A stretch of DNA of 64,000 nt from Lutraria lutraria (GCA_964023205.1 OZ026844.1:13626790-13690789), one strand, 5' to 3'; positions 25,084-36,942 are shown, numbered from the stretch's first letter. Notes: generated by a model from the letters alone, not told the origin. Numbers and translations: made by a program.

Positions 25084-25877
25084 CAAGGGGCATATGAAAA
25101 ATATTAATCAGTATGGTGTTGTTGTTGTATGCAGAATATTTCTGTATAAATGGTTAGTCCAACCCTTCAAAGTATTCCCCCTTTACTCGGATGCACTTTT
25201 CGAGACACCGTATCCGCTCGGAAAATGCATTGCATTGAAGGCTTCTTTAGATAAAGTGCTTAGACACTGGAAAAGCGCGGTGCCAACGGCATGACGAGAT
25301 TCGAATTGGCGACCTCTCATGTAGTTCTTTATGTACAAGTTTAGCCAAAATTCACATGGAGCAAGAAAAGGACTTGGCGGATGTATTTAAGTTTCAATAC
25401 TAAAGTAAGCTAAAGTAAGAAAGAACCACAACTGATTTATGGGTAGGTGTGTTGTCATGGAGGAGCTTGATTCCATGCACACCAGTACGAGGACGGGCTG
25501 TAGTATAGTGCTCAACAACTTCTGAAAGAACCGAATCTCGGTAAAAGACTTCCGTTACACTCCTGCCCTCTGGCACAGGAAAGCCAGCCACAATTCCATG
25601 GCAATAAAAAAGTAGTGCATACATGATGTGTTTTGTGGTATAAACACTAAGCGCAACTTGGGGCCTTTCGTCATTTTCACTGATCAACACCTTGTTTTTT
25701 CCTTACCCTCTGGTTCATAAAAATAAACCTATGTTTCATCGCCAGTCACGATTTCATTCATCATTTTTGTATGTATTGCGCAGCTGTGACGTAATTGACA
25801 TGTGCCCCCTCTTTTGGGCGTCAGTGAGGAAGTGGGGTACCCACCGGGCGCACATCTTACATAGCTTTAAAACAGTA
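25084..25877 (-). mobile_element. mariner element on minus strand, 3' part
   Basis: TA (25082-25083) precedes the terminal inverted repeat CAAGGGGCATATGAAAAATA, matched by the inverse at 29991. This part carries the 3' two-thirds of a minus-strand mariner and stops at TA 25876-25877, where a pogo-type element is inserted. Removing the insertion gives a mariner of about 1,317 bp, the normal length for the family. Confidence 0.9.
25150..25870 (-). pseudogene. mariner transposase pseudogene, C-terminal part
   Basis: Reading on the minus strand from 25870: LKLCKMCARWVPHFLTDAQK (the linker before the catalytic core), then EIVTGDETYVYFYEPEGKEK-like sequence with breaks, then YALLFYCHGIVAGFPVPEGR, VTEVFYRDSVLSEVVEHYTT and GIKLLHDNTPTHKS. 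GDET and HDN are the first and second catalytic aspartate contexts of mariner. Frameshifts and stops break it. The N-terminal half lies at 29515-29883, beyond the inserted element. Confidence 0.88.
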
Positions 25878-26207
25878 CAGTCAAACCTGTGATAACGGTC
25901 ACCTGGCATAAGCGGTCACCTGTCATTAAGGGTCATTTTGAACTCCTCCTACAAATTTTCTTCTTTAAATTAAACGGTCACCTGGTTCATGAGGTCAGCG
26001 GTCACTTTTTTCACGCCTAAATCCATTTTGTGGCCCCAATTAACGGCCACTTCACACCTTTTTCGACTCGACACGCGGTCATAATTACTTTGTGTAAACA
26101 AGTCTAAACTTTTTAATTGATTCAATGAAAATTGTTGATTGAAATCTTTGACAGCTAAAAAATTGTTTACTTACAGCTACAAATTGTAAAATATTGCCAG
26201 GATTATA

Positions 26208-27973
26208 AACAAGAGGGCCATGATGGCCCTATAAATGCTCACCAGGAGAAAAGGTCATTTGGAGATTAACATTGTTGAAGTTTTCTATACGAGTCCAAGT
26301 AAGATCAAGTGACCCATCCGGGCCGTTTTTTATCCCATGGCCATTATATGAACAGATTTAAAAGAGGTCTATTAGACAAAGCTAGATACCAAATATCTTA
26401 GCTCTAGGCCTTGTGGTTTCGGAGAAGATTTTTTTAAATTTTCCTATATAAAATAGAATAAACCCCAGGGCAGGGCTACTTTTGACCCCAGGGCCATAAT
26501 TTGAACAAACTTGGTAGAGGTTCACTAGACAATGCCACATACAAAATATCTAAGCTCTAGGCCTTGCAGTTTCGGAGAAGATTTTTTAATTTTTCCTATA
26601 TATATAAGTCTATATAAATCAAGTGACCCCCGGGGCGGGGCCAATTTTGACCTTAGGGCAATAATTTGAACAAACTTGGTAGAGGTCCACTAGACAATGC
26701 TACATGGTATACCAAATATCTTAGCTCTAGGCCTTGTGGTTTCGGAGAAGAAGATTTTTTAAATTTTCCTAAATAAAATAGAATAAACCCCTGGGCAGGG
26801 CCAATTTTAACCCCAGGGCAATAATTTGAACAAACTTGGTAGAGGTCCACTAGATAATGATACATACCAAATATCTTAGCTCTAGGCCTTGTGGTTTCGG
26901 AGAAGAAGATTTTTTAAATTTTACTATATAAGTCTATATAAATCAAGTGACCCCCGGGGCGGGGCCAATTTTGACCCTAGGGCAATAATTTGAACAAACT
27001 TGGTAGAGGTCCACTAGACAATGCTCCATACCAAATATCTTAGCTCTAGGCCTTGTGGTTTTGGAGAAGAAGATTTTTTAAATTTTCCTATATAAAATAG
27101 AATAAACCCCAGGGCAGGCCCAATTTTGACCCTAGGGCAATAATTTGAACAAACTTGGTAGAGGTCCACTAGATAATGCTACATACCAAATATCTTAGCT
27201 CTAGGCCTTGTGGTTTCGGAGAAGAAGATTTTTTAAATTTTACTATATAAGTCTATATAAATCAAGTGACCCCCGGGGCGGGGCCAATTTTGACCCTAGG
27301 GCAATAATTTGAACAAACTTGGTAGAGGTCCACTAGACAATGCCACATACCAAATATCTTAGCTCTAGGCCTTGTGGTTTCGGAGAAGAAGATTTTTTAA
27401 ATTTTACTATATAAGTCTATATAAATCAAGTGACCCCCGGGGTGGGGCCAATTTTGACCCTAGGGCAATAATTTGAACAAACTTGGTAGAGGTCCACTAG
27501 ACTATGCTACACACCAAATATCAAAGCTCTAGGCATTGTAGTTTTTGACAAGAAGATTTTTTTAATTTCCTATATAAGTCTATGTAAAATCAAGTTACCC
27601 CCAGGGCGGAGCCAATTTTGACCCCAGGGGAATAATTTGAACAAACTTTGTAGAGTTCCATTAGACAATGCTACATACCAAATATCTCAGCTCTAGGCCT
27701 TGTGGTTTCTGACAAGAAGATTTTTTAAGTTTTTTCTATTTGTTGCCATAGCAACCAGAGTTTTTAATGAAATTTAATTTTTTGAACAACTTTGAAAGGG
27801 GACCACCCAAGGATCATTCCAGCAAAGTTTGGTTGCAATCGGCATAGCGGTGTAGGAGGAGATGTTGTTTTAAGTAAACATGGACGCCACGTAACGACGC
27901 ACGACGCACGATGGACGCAGGGTGATCACAAAAGCTCACCCTGAGCACATTCGTGCTCTGGTGAGCTAAAAAT
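26208..27973 (+). repeat. Type B dispersed repeat with about eight 165-bp monomers
   Basis: It starts AACAAGAGGGCCATGATGGC followed by GCTCACCAGG. Then come tandem monomers with 'gaacaaacttggtagaggtc', 'atatcttagctctaggcctt' and 'gtggtttcggagaagaagat'. The 3' part reads 'ttgccatagcaacc', 'gaccaccca.ggat', 'acgacgcacgatggacgcag' and ends 'gtgctctggtgagctaaaaa'. The ends are inverted (GCTCACCAG/CTGGTGAGC). The architecture equals type A but the sequence differs. Confidence 0.85.
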
Positions 27974-28159
27974 ATCCTTAACGTGTACATGTAGTTTGAT
28001 CTGACTTTCAAATCATGGAAACAATCAAAACTCGATAACCCACGAGTGTTTTAAATATATAAATCATGCACGGAGGCATATTAGAATAAAGTAGTCACTG
28101 GACCAAAAAAACGTGTCATAAACTATATGCAACATGCCATCAGCGATTAATTTCAATTC

Positions 28160-29012
28160 TTAACAAGATGTGTTTTATAAACACCGTGCCCCCTCCGGTT
28201 GCCCTTTTTGAATATTCCTGTAGAGATTGTCATGATGAACCAAGATATGAAGTTCGATAATTGCAGGTGGTAGCATTTTGATTTAATAGGCAAGGTTAAA
28301 TTTCGGTACAGGCAAACAAAGGGCCGTAAATCTGCTAAAAATGATCGAATAATAAAAAAAAAACTAACAATATGTGCTGGTGAACATGGTGACAATAGTT
28401 CTATTAAAGTTTGGTAAAAATCCCTTGAAAAATACAGAAGTAGTTGCAAACAAAAGAGTATTTCTCTATATATTACATATGCACAAAATAAACAAAGGGC
28501 CATAATTCCGTCAAAATTTATAGAATCATAAAACCTTTACAACATGCATTGGGTATCTCGATAACAATAGTTCCATGAAAGTTTTATCAAAATCCCTTGA
28601 GAAAACAAGGAAAAAGAGTATTTCGCTGTTACAATCACACAAAAAAAACAAAGGGCCATAATTCCGTCAAAAATGATCGAATCACAAAACCCGGTATATA
28701 TGTGTGGGGTTCTTGGTAACAACAAGTCTGTAAAAGTTTCGTTAAAATCCCATGAAAAATGTAGGAGTAGTATCCTAAAAAAAAATGTCGTTTTTTTTTT
28801 AAACAAAAGGACCCTGTGACCTTGACCTACTGACCTGAAAATGCACAGGTCATGTAGAGGTTGTCATGAGGAACCTACATATGAAGTTTGATGGATGTAG
28901 GTGCAGGCGTTTTGATTTTATAGGCAAGGTTAAAGTTTGGTACAAACAGACAGACAAACAGAGAGGCCAAAAACAATATGCCCTAGATCTATCGATACTG
29001 GGGCATAAAAAT
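28160..29012 (+). repeat. Tandem-cored short element (GCCCCC...GGGGCATA ends)
   Basis: It opens 'caccgtgccccctccggttg' and closes 'gatactggggcataaaaa', short inverted ends shared with the element at 46757. Three monomers of about 170-190 bp carry 'gggccataattccgtcaaaa' and 'gttttatcaaaatcccttga'. Near 28810 there is 'gtgaccttgacctactgacc'. The minus-strand frames (28153-28503, 28537-28806) arise from the monomers. Confidence 0.7.
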
Positions 29013-29468
29013 ATTTCTTGTATATAGTTTATAAATTGTATATCTGTATACATACAGTAACTGTTGAGTGGCCCGCGCCAATTACATCACAATCTACTGA
29101 TGTAGGAATGTGTCAACGTATCTAGGCAACCAGTGTACATTTGACTAGCAATTATAGGGAAGACTTGCATGTGTTATTGTGGTGGTAACGTACCAGATTA
29201 CATATCAAACGATACCAGATAAAGATTTTTCTTTGGATGAATATGAATCAAATGGATATCTAAGCAAAATAAAAACGTAAAGTGAGTAGATCTGCTATTT
29301 ACGAGAAAGTATACAGTTTAATGTATTGATGGTTCTTAGATGTCTATGCCCTTTTTTAACACAGATAAAAATGTTTCGGGCCCACTATCTGTGTTAAGTG
29401 GTCACCTGTCTTTAGCAGCCAAATTGGTCATTTCCCATGACTGGCTGCTTAACACAGGTTTTACTGTA

Positions 29469-29991
29469 TATGAAAAACTGATGACGAAATAATGCTACAT
29501 AAATGACATATCTCCTAAACTGCATTGCGGGTATCTTGCTCTACTACTGCATTTACCTCAGCAACAACACTTTCGGATGTTGCTGTTGTGGGACAACCAG
29601 ATCGGGGCTCATCTTTGATATCCATTCTCCTGGATTTAAATAACCGAACCCATCTACTAATTGTGGCATACGATGGGGAACTGTCCCCAAAAACTTTGTC
29701 TAAATCTGAGTTAATATCAGGCGTGACAAAGCCAAGCAATGCGCAAACTTTACAATACGCCATTTGCTCTTCTTGGACATTGTACTCCATGTCCGCCATT
29801 TTGAATTGTAGTGTACATAACCTTAGTTGGTTCAAGTGAAGATTTAATTTACTGTGTAAGTTTATCCCTAGTTTCTTGTGCACATATATGTAGACAAGAG
29901 TCTAATTTTTCTATACATGTATAACACTTGTCCGATAGACTCTGACTAATGGTAAATTTCAGACTGATTAGTACTTTTCAAATGCCCCTCG
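29469..29991 (-). mobile_element. mariner element on minus strand, 5' part
   Basis: It continues the mariner beyond the pogo-type insertion and ends with the inverted repeat CGAGGGGCATTTGAAAAGTA (minus-strand reading), followed by TA at 29992-29993. The 23-bp match to the end at 25084 and the matching TA flanks identify the two parts as one insertion. Confidence 0.9.
29515..29800 (-). pseudogene. mariner transposase pseudogene, N-terminal part
   Basis: The minus-strand translation from about 29800 begins MADMEYNVQEEQMAYCKVCA. It continues with the helix-turn-helix end FGDSSPSYATISRWVRLFKS and the linker MDIKDEPRSGCPTTATSESV, the characteristic mariner HTH_48 N-terminus. It then runs into a stop a few codons past 29521. 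The coding sequence beyond, frame-shifted by one base, runs VISFSYTVLKL across the insertion point into the 25870 fragment. Confidence 0.88.
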
Positions 29992-29993
29992 TA

Positions 29994-30420
29994 GATTTAT
30001 ATATTTCATAGAGTTCAATCTCTTACAAATGCAGGACCGTGGATTACACTACACTAAACTTTTCTAAACAATATTTGGACAATTACAAAAATATGAAATA
30101 TTTATTGGATGGAGTAAATTATCACTGGTTATTAATCAAATTAAAGGAGGGGACTTACTTATCATTGGTTAATAATCAAATTATAGTTGATTAATTGCCT
30201 TTCACCTTCGCTTATAATCCAATTATCTGACGTGTGACAAACACTAAATTAAAGAATCAAAGGGATTAGCAAATGCCGCATCATTTAAAAGTGCGACTCA
30301 ATATGCATCTCGATAATTAGTTGCGGTTTGAGACTTTAACACAAACATTCTTTACATTAAGGTTTCATAATGATAACCCCAACAGATTATTCAAATATTG
30401 CTTATTTAAGCACGACTTCT
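29994..30420. other. Unassigned AT-rich sequence
   Basis: A near-repeat 'ttactatcactggttattaatcaaatta' occurs twice (about 30118-30145 and 30157-30184). Otherwise nothing was recognised. It probably contains more of the LINE that follows. Confidence 0.35.
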
Positions 30421-30905
30421 GTAATGAAAAATATCTGAATAATAACGTTGACTGAAATATCAAACTATTCTAGGAAATTTTGATTATCAACAATCTCAAT
30501 ACAGAAACTGGTAAATGCAATAATGTACAAAGATGAAACCGACTTTGTCAACAATGTAACATGAAAAAAAAACAGTACCACCTTTTATTAGTCTGCCATA
30601 AATATAGACATTTAATAACTCAATATTTAAAACCATATTTTTGCAATTGGCCTTATATTACAAGATTTGAAACTCTCATGTCTTCGAACTCTCAGTGCTA
30701 AAAAACAATGCAAAATTTGTAATTTTTTGCTTTTTTAACAGCATTCTCGAAACTCATTTATTTTAATCTGTTATCTGTTGTGTAATCTTGTTCAGAAACA
30801 AATTATGTACATGAATATATTCACAACTTATCGCTTACTTTGTTAGATTTGTATGTTTGGCTATATTTATTATGTATTTATTTCATGCCAATAAACTATA
30901 TAAAG
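30420..30905 (+). mobile_element. LINE 3' end (non-LTR retrotransposon, truncated)
   Basis: A plus-strand frame at about 30588-30703 reads LLVCHKYRHLITQYLKPYFC then NWPYITRFETLMSSNSQC and a stop. This is the C-terminal end typical of the ORF2 of many invertebrate LINEs, downstream of a CCHC-like motif ('CQQCNMKK' upstream, diverged). The 3' untranslated region ends 'tttcatgccaataaac'. The same tail occurs at 53255-53370, so this is one family. Everything 5' of the C-terminus is missing. Confidence 0.72.
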
Positions 30906-31201
30906 GAGTGGTATGGGGTATGGTACCTTATGACACTAGTAATGAGTGATTTCTCATGAAAACAATACTACAGAGTGATAAAATATTTTTTTGCAAAAAT
31001 AATACATAATAGTATTTCTAAGTGAAAGCTTTTTCAACAAATATTCCAAGGTTTCTAATGATGTTTGCTGTTTGAATTTAGAAGTTCTAGAAATTTTTAC
31101 ATATTTTCTTTATTTGGTCAGTTCCAGTATTTCTTTAGTATATGTGTTATTCGCAAATTTTTATACATTAAACCTTCTAAATAAAGGGGTAGGTTCACTA
31201 A

Positions 31202-31559
31202 GGCAAGGACTTATATACATACATGGATTCGCAACTGCTAAAAATAGATCAAACTATATCGTTCGGCGATCCCACAATGCATTGCTATATACTCGGCAAT
31301 GTCCGACAGCTGTGTATGTAAACCACCAAATTTTGGGTGTTTACGAATTTGATTATACTAATAAAACTCTGGCAATTGGGAATACAACGGATATTTTCGC
31401 TATTATTATCATTCGGATATCACGGATATTTTCGTATTTTCGCTTTTGTAAACACTAGCTTGTATTCCCGTTGATTCACGTCTTATTATCGCGGGATTTG
31501 ATTACTTTAAACTGTTAATACGGAAGTTGCGAATCCATGTATGTATATAAGTCCTTGAC
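31202..31559. mobile_element. PIF/Harbinger-like miniature element (358 bp)
   Basis: The left end is GGCAAGGACTTATATACATA, continuing 'catggattcgcaact'. The right end is its inverse apart from one base near the tip. TAA flanks it directly (31199-31201, 31560-31562), the target duplication typical of PIF/Harbinger. The plus-strand frame that crosses it is a chance frame. Confidence 0.82.
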
Positions 31560-31562
31560 TAA

Positions 31563-32270
31563 GGGTAAAAAATGGCCCCGTGTCCAAATAAGTCCAAAAT
31601 CACATCATGTGTTCTCCATTCACTGTATTTGATGAATACAAGATTTATAAATCTCTGTTATTGAAAGTGTTGCCATGGCAACAAAAAGAACATTTTGACT
31701 GAAATTGAAAAATATGCTTTTTTTCAAGTACTGGATAACTGAAATGTGTTTAGTTTTATTGCATATGTAATGAGACAGGATATAGTCGATATTTAAAGAT
31801 ATTATATTTTGTCATTGCCATGGTAACATTATTACATATTTAAATGAATTTTTAAAAATCTCATTTTTGAGTCTTCTTTAAAACGCATTACAGTTGCTCT
31901 TAAATTTCCATAACTTATATGAATAAATGAAATAACAATGTATTTGAAAGCTTTCAAATATGTGGTAACCATGGCAACTTAATCACTCTTTAATATGAAC
32001 AGCTTTGAAAAAATTTAATATTTTGTCTAAACTGCGTCAAAATCTTTCTTTACCCCTAAATTGGACGAAAAGGGTATGTTATACCAGTAGATTTTAAAAC
32101 ATAAAAAAACACTAAAATAGAAGTAAGTCTATGCAATACTGTTTAAAAAACAACACTACTTGCGATTACAAGACAAGCATATTTTATTGATCGAGCAAGT
32201 ATTTATAAGAATTAACGTATGAAATATGTCAGGTAACACTGCGAGCGGGCTACCCAACCACAAATCCTGT
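31563..32270. other. Unassigned sequence with repeated 'ccatgg.aac' motifs
   Basis: 'tgccatggcaaca', 'tgccatggtaaca' and 'accatggcaact' occur at about 31670, 31817 and 31968, spaced about 150 bp, with 'ttgaaaaa' and 'attttt' runs between. This may be a decayed tandem repeat with three monomers. No gene is seen. Confidence 0.45.
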
Positions 32271-32272
32271 TA

Positions 32273-32873
32273 CTGTAGAACTGGTTTTATTCGCGTTAGT
32301 TTTATTTTCGCTAATATTCGCGAATCGAATACCCCGCGAATTCATAAATGTCGCGAATAAATGCTGAGTTTTATACATTTGAAAATCAGTATGTCCGAAA
32401 ATACACAACTTAAGTCAGTTATAGTATTTTATCGTAAAAATAATCAGTTTAGTTAATCTGTTGAAAGGAATATATTAACAATATACATGTACCATTAATG
32501 TTTACAATCTATTTTTTTATAATATTGCCTTTACTAAACTATCGTTTGTTGAACAATTTTGGACATCGTTTGAACATACCAGTAACAGTTTTTCACACTT
32601 AATTACCTACTGTTTGTAAAACATAACTTCTACAACAATTACAAACTATTATCAATATATTGTTATTAGATATAAAACACTAAATCACAACTTAAATGTC
32701 TAACAGATCAGGTGTGACACACACACATATCAAAGCAACGACAGCATGTCTTTGATCGCACTTTAATGCTGCCTGACGACGTCGCGAATTCATAAATACG
32801 AGAATAAAGAAAACAGCTGATTTTTAACAGAAAACGCGAAATTTGGACCTCGCGAAATTAAAGCGTTCTGCAG
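32273..32873. mobile_element. TA-flanked miniature element with CGCGAATAA motifs
   Basis: The left end is CTGTAGAACTGGTTTTATTC and the right end its imperfect inverse. TA is duplicated at 32271-32272 and 32874-32875. 'tcgcgaat' motifs cluster at both ends. This looks like a Tc1/mariner-type non-autonomous element. A related sequence, split by type A copy 1, lies around 4900-6140. Confidence 0.78.
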
Positions 32874-32879
32874 TATTTG

Positions 32880-33540
32880 ATGGGGATATTGAGGTAGGAG
32901 GTCCTATGCAGCAATCAGTAATGTGACCTTCATCATCCTGACTCTGTTTAACAACAAACTTACTAAAGATGCTTGGTTTTGCTTTTTGTGTTGTCTTATC
33001 ATTTCATGAATACATTACATTAGTCCATTAATATCAATATCTCTGTCTTGTTATTTCTGAGATATGGCACATTACTGCACTGGTCGTCAATAGTAGTATA
33101 TCTTCCTAATTTGAGCCCCATTAGAAAAAGGAATGGTTAAGTGTTTAAAGTATTGGTTATCATAACAACAGGCATGACCTTGCTATATAAATTAACAATA
33201 AAAAATAATTAACAATATGTAGGTAAGCTGAGGCTGAGCGAAGTCGTAGGCTAGGGCCTTTTGCTGTTCCCCGTCGCCAAGGTACCTTGCCAACAAATTC
33301 CATTGGCTTGGCTTGATATACTGCAGAAATCAGTGCACACAGGGTGTTTTCTGGGTACGGTCCAAGTGAGTTCTGCATACTCATTGGACAGTAGAATAGG
33401 AGCCAAGCTGAGTAAGCGTAGATCATGCATTTATTACGTGCACAGCATGCATATGCTAAGTACGCCGTCCGTAGCGCAAGTAATCGTGAGAAAAACTTAA
33501 AAGATTAACTGATAATGTGTGTTGTGCACTCATTTAATGT
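32880..33540. other. Unassigned sequence
   Basis: Two overlapping open frames on opposite strands (33160-33426 and 33261-33500) show no domain, and their composition does not decide between them. I do not call a gene. Confidence 0.35.
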
Positions 33541-33545
33541 AGAAG

Positions 33546-33952
33546 CAGGGCTCGACACTAACAATGGTCCGTTAGCCCAAGGCTACCTATTTTCTCCAAG
33601 GACTACCTAGGTTTCTAAGCTGTGTATCCCATCAGGCTACCTGACATTTGGGTGACCTGTATTCTATAACTTCAAGTACAAATGTAAATTAGAAAATAAA
33701 GATCGGATGTGATGTAACCTGTACAAGTTTGTTCAATACATTTGTGAAAATCTGACTTTCATACTTGTCTTGTATTCTGATAAAGTACACTTGATAGGCA
33801 TTAAAATGTACACTTGATAGGCATTGAAATAAAATGACAAACATGTTTCAATTTATTAGAATGAGGACTAACTATATTTTGCAAGGGCTACCTCATTTTC
33901 TATGCTGGTAGTCCTGCTGACTACCTCCTGAAAAAGTTAGTGTCAAGCCCTG
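33546..33952. mobile_element. Miniature element, CAGGGCTTGACACTAAC ends, copy 2
   Basis: The left end CAGGGCTCGACACTAAC differs from copy 1 by one base. The right end is GTTAGTGTCAAGCCCTG. The 5-bp direct repeat AGAAG flanks it (33541-33545, 33953-33957). The internal sequence is about 80% like copy 1 by eye. It carries a short internal duplication ('acttgataggcatt' twice near 33788-33820). Confidence 0.87.
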
Positions 33953-35005
33953 AGAAGGCACACATGTCATCCTTACTGGGGTAAATCCATAGCTCGATCG
34001 CAGGCAGCAAAATTTACTTATGGACTAAAAGACCTATGGCGTGTCTGAATGCTTCCAAATCCGTACGTAGGCGGTACTAACAAAATACGGATCACCAAGT
34101 TTTGACCACGTTTTTTTTTAAAAGTAGACAGCATGCACTTGCAAGTATGGCAAGTTGGGACCGCTCGTGAACAAAATATTTGAAAACATGTTACAGACTG
34201 TTAATTATTGTAATTATATCCAATAATACACAGTAAGACATTAATCTATGATCCTGAAATGCCCCCAAGCGATGTTATTATATGAGCACGGTTTTTCTGT
34301 CCTGCTTTTTTTGTTACATCCCTAAAAACTCAAATACTTCTTTTCTTGTGTATATGACAATACCAATAATAATATGTACTGGAAGATCAACTAACCTTAC
34401 ATAAATAAATATTACAAATTCTTGGTTCAAATCATTATTTGCTAAGAAATCTTTCAATATATGCCAGAATCTTGGACAAAAAACGTAAATGTTTTGCACC
34501 AATGGAAAAGTTGATGTCTTTTACATCAATCTGGTGATTTTGCATTCATATGGATCCTTCGAGTATTTCAAAGATATGTAAATGTTTGACATTCTGACTT
34601 TCAAAATGCTCAAACACCTACTAATATTTATAAAATATCATTTCATTTTAGGGGTTTGGGATGTAACACTTCGTGTCCAATTGGTTACGTCATGGCAAAA
34701 TCCATATAAATTCAATATTTCTTTGAGAACATGCTAAAAAAGAGGTTTAATACCGGTTACCCGTGGTACGAAACACCTTAGGGACGAATCAATGTCGCTT
34801 ATGCCATAAGCTGTTTTAATAATTGCATCGGCAGAAAGCGGTATGAAAATCGGGTCAATAAATGTTACATCCCTAGAATTTATACAAAGGACGAAATTAA
34901 TATAACGATAATTTCACAAGGTTTGTAAAATACGTTGAGTAATTTATTAGTGATGTAGGCAGTCGATATTTATTTTTGAAGGTGTAAGCGACAGAGCGTG
35001 GAAAA

Positions 35006-35031
35006 ATGGCAGCGCGGGAAATGACATTGGG
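35006..35031 (+). CDS. Transposase gene, exon 1 (start codon)
   Basis: ATG at 35006 in a good context (AAAAATGGC) opens MAAREMTL followed by two bases and a strong donor GG|GTAAGTG at 35032. No stop lies before the donor. The phase (two bases left over) fits both exon 2 at 35198 and, by skipping, exon 3 at 36943. The exon is very short, so its reality rests on the splice sites and the preserved frame. Confidence 0.55.
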
Positions 35032-35197
35032 GTAAGTGTATAGAATTGTTACATCCCAAGTTGCAGAGAAAAGCCTTATTTTTTATATTTTTGCTGTAGA
35101 GATGAAGAGAAGATATTGTTAGTTTAATAGATGAAGGTTTTTGTATTCATCTTGAATTATTTCGCCATTTATAGAGACGGAAAAAGAATGTTAGCAG

Positions 35198-35326
35198 GGC
35201 GGAAAGTACCCCACCCACAACCGCTCCACTGACTTTTTACAATTTGATAGATAACTTCCGTGAAACCGAACAGCCGGCAAAATACAGATTCATACATGCT
35301 TTAAGTCAAGCTGGGTATCTCCAGAG
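35198..35326 (+). CDS. Transposase gene, exon 2
   Basis: The acceptor 'gttagcag' and donor 'ccagag|gtggat' bound 129 bp that keep the frame open. The translation includes AESTPPTTAPLTFYNLIDNF, then RETEQPAKYRFIHALSQAGY. The 129-bp length gives phase 2 in and phase 2 out, so it is a cassette compatible with skipping. Composition and the absence of stops look like coding sequence. No domain is recognised; the segment may be a short helical N-terminal module. Confidence 0.58.
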
Positions 35327-36942
35327 GTGGATATTAAGATACATTGCAGGTTATTAATCCCATAATGAGAATATTTTTGCTAAGATGTAAATTAGACATG
35401 CAAATGTTTCATTGTTTTTTGTTGTCAATGTTACATCATGGATTGAAATATGAAATACTTAAAAAATACCATCTTCGATATAAAATAATGGACTTAAAAT
35501 TACTTATTGATTCTTGTTGCTGATGGTACTTCATGTCTGAAAAGTGCACCATTATTATTTTATTAGATAGGGTACTGAGACAATCAGGGATACAAAACAG
35601 GAGTGTCCAGTGTCCTCGATACATCTTAATGCATTACCATGGTGTCCTAGATACATCACATAATTACATATAAGATAATATAGGCACTTTGAGATTGTTA
35701 ATCAATATCAGTGCCACAGTTTTAAAGCAGACCTCCGCTTCACCCTTTGATGTGATATATATATATATGGCAATATATTTTTTAAAGAAAGATTTGTTAA
35801 ATTACATTATGATGTAACTTGACACAAATTTTAGTGTCCATGTTACCAAACTTTCAAATGATTTAACTACGTATTGTGTCAATGTTACATCTAAAAAGTA
35901 TTTTTTTATTCTGATCTGGATATGTGATTCTCTGATCTTCATGAGCTACTATAATTTATATAAGTTAAGAAATGAAAATTCTGAAAAAAATATTTATATG
36001 GCTTTATTGTCTATTCCTATAAAAAACAAGGATGCTTATTTAAGATGTAATTTGACACCATGACATTGTGTCAATGTTACTCTTTTTTGTTGATATTGTG
36101 TCCATATTACATCTTATTTGAATAAATGTTTTATTGGTAATTGGGTACCTCAATTTGCATGAATGAGCAACCAGTTAAGATGTGAAAATCCTGAAAATAG
36201 TTTTTTTCTATTCCTATGAATAACAAGGATGAAATCATTTAAGATGTAATTTGACACCATGGCATTGTGTCAATGTTACTCTTTTTTGTTGATATTGTGT
36301 CCATATTACATCTTATTTGAATAAAAGTTTTATTGGTAATTGGGTTCCTCAATTTGCATGAGGTACTTTATTTTGGGCCAAATGAATTGCTTGCTTAACA
36401 CTAGAATACAAGATCTTGATTGTAAGTTCATATATAGATTTGTGACATATGACAAATGATAGTGATGTAACTTGAACCGAAATATTGTGTCCATGTTACA
36501 TCTCTGATCATGCTTGTTTATTGCAATAAATTGACAATCAGTGGTGCTATACAGCATCAATGTCATATTCATGCCACTCTAATTTGATAGGTCGCTATGC
36601 AATCATTTCAATTAATGGTAGGGACTATCAAAATATATTAATTGACTACTAAGATGTAACTGGATTCCAGGACACTTTTCTCATCCCCTGCCAAAAGCAG
36701 AGTTTTTTTTCCAAGTTTTGTCAGTCTGTTGGCAGTCATAGCATTTTTTAACTTGATTTATTGCATGTAAATTTGCTGTACAGCTGCTCATTTGACTTTA
36801 AAATATCTCCTAACTTTATAAAAAAATGCGGCATATTTCTACCATAACATTCTAACATAACATTTTTTCTTATGAAATGCACACTGATTGAACATGAACA
36901 CAATTTGACAAGCGCTTATATGATCTAGCTTGTTTACTTCAG

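Larger units (their letters stand above)
25878..29466. mobile_element. pogo-type non-autonomous element inserted in the mariner (3.6 kb)
   Basis: The left end is CAGTCAAACCTGTGATAACG and the right end TTAACACAGGTTTTACTG, its imperfect inverse. The TA duplication flanks it at 25876-25877 and 29467-29468. 'ggtcacctg' motifs cluster at both ends (25900-25990 and 29398-29410). It has no transposase of its own. It carries a type B repeat (26208-27973) and a tandem-cored element (28187-29010). Confidence 0.88.
34310..36670. repeat. Left subterminal array of GTTACATC motifs
   Basis: Motifs on both strands occur at about 34313, 34660, 34864, 35048, 35430, 35811, 35887, 36045, 36110, 36246, 36304, 36464, 36495 and 36654. 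Many follow 'gtgtcaat' or 'gtgtccat'. The stretches at about 36040-36140 and 36235-36335 are near-identical direct copies of each other. Such clustering inside both ends is how transposase-binding sites are arranged in several DNA transposons. The role here is inferred. Confidence 0.72.
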
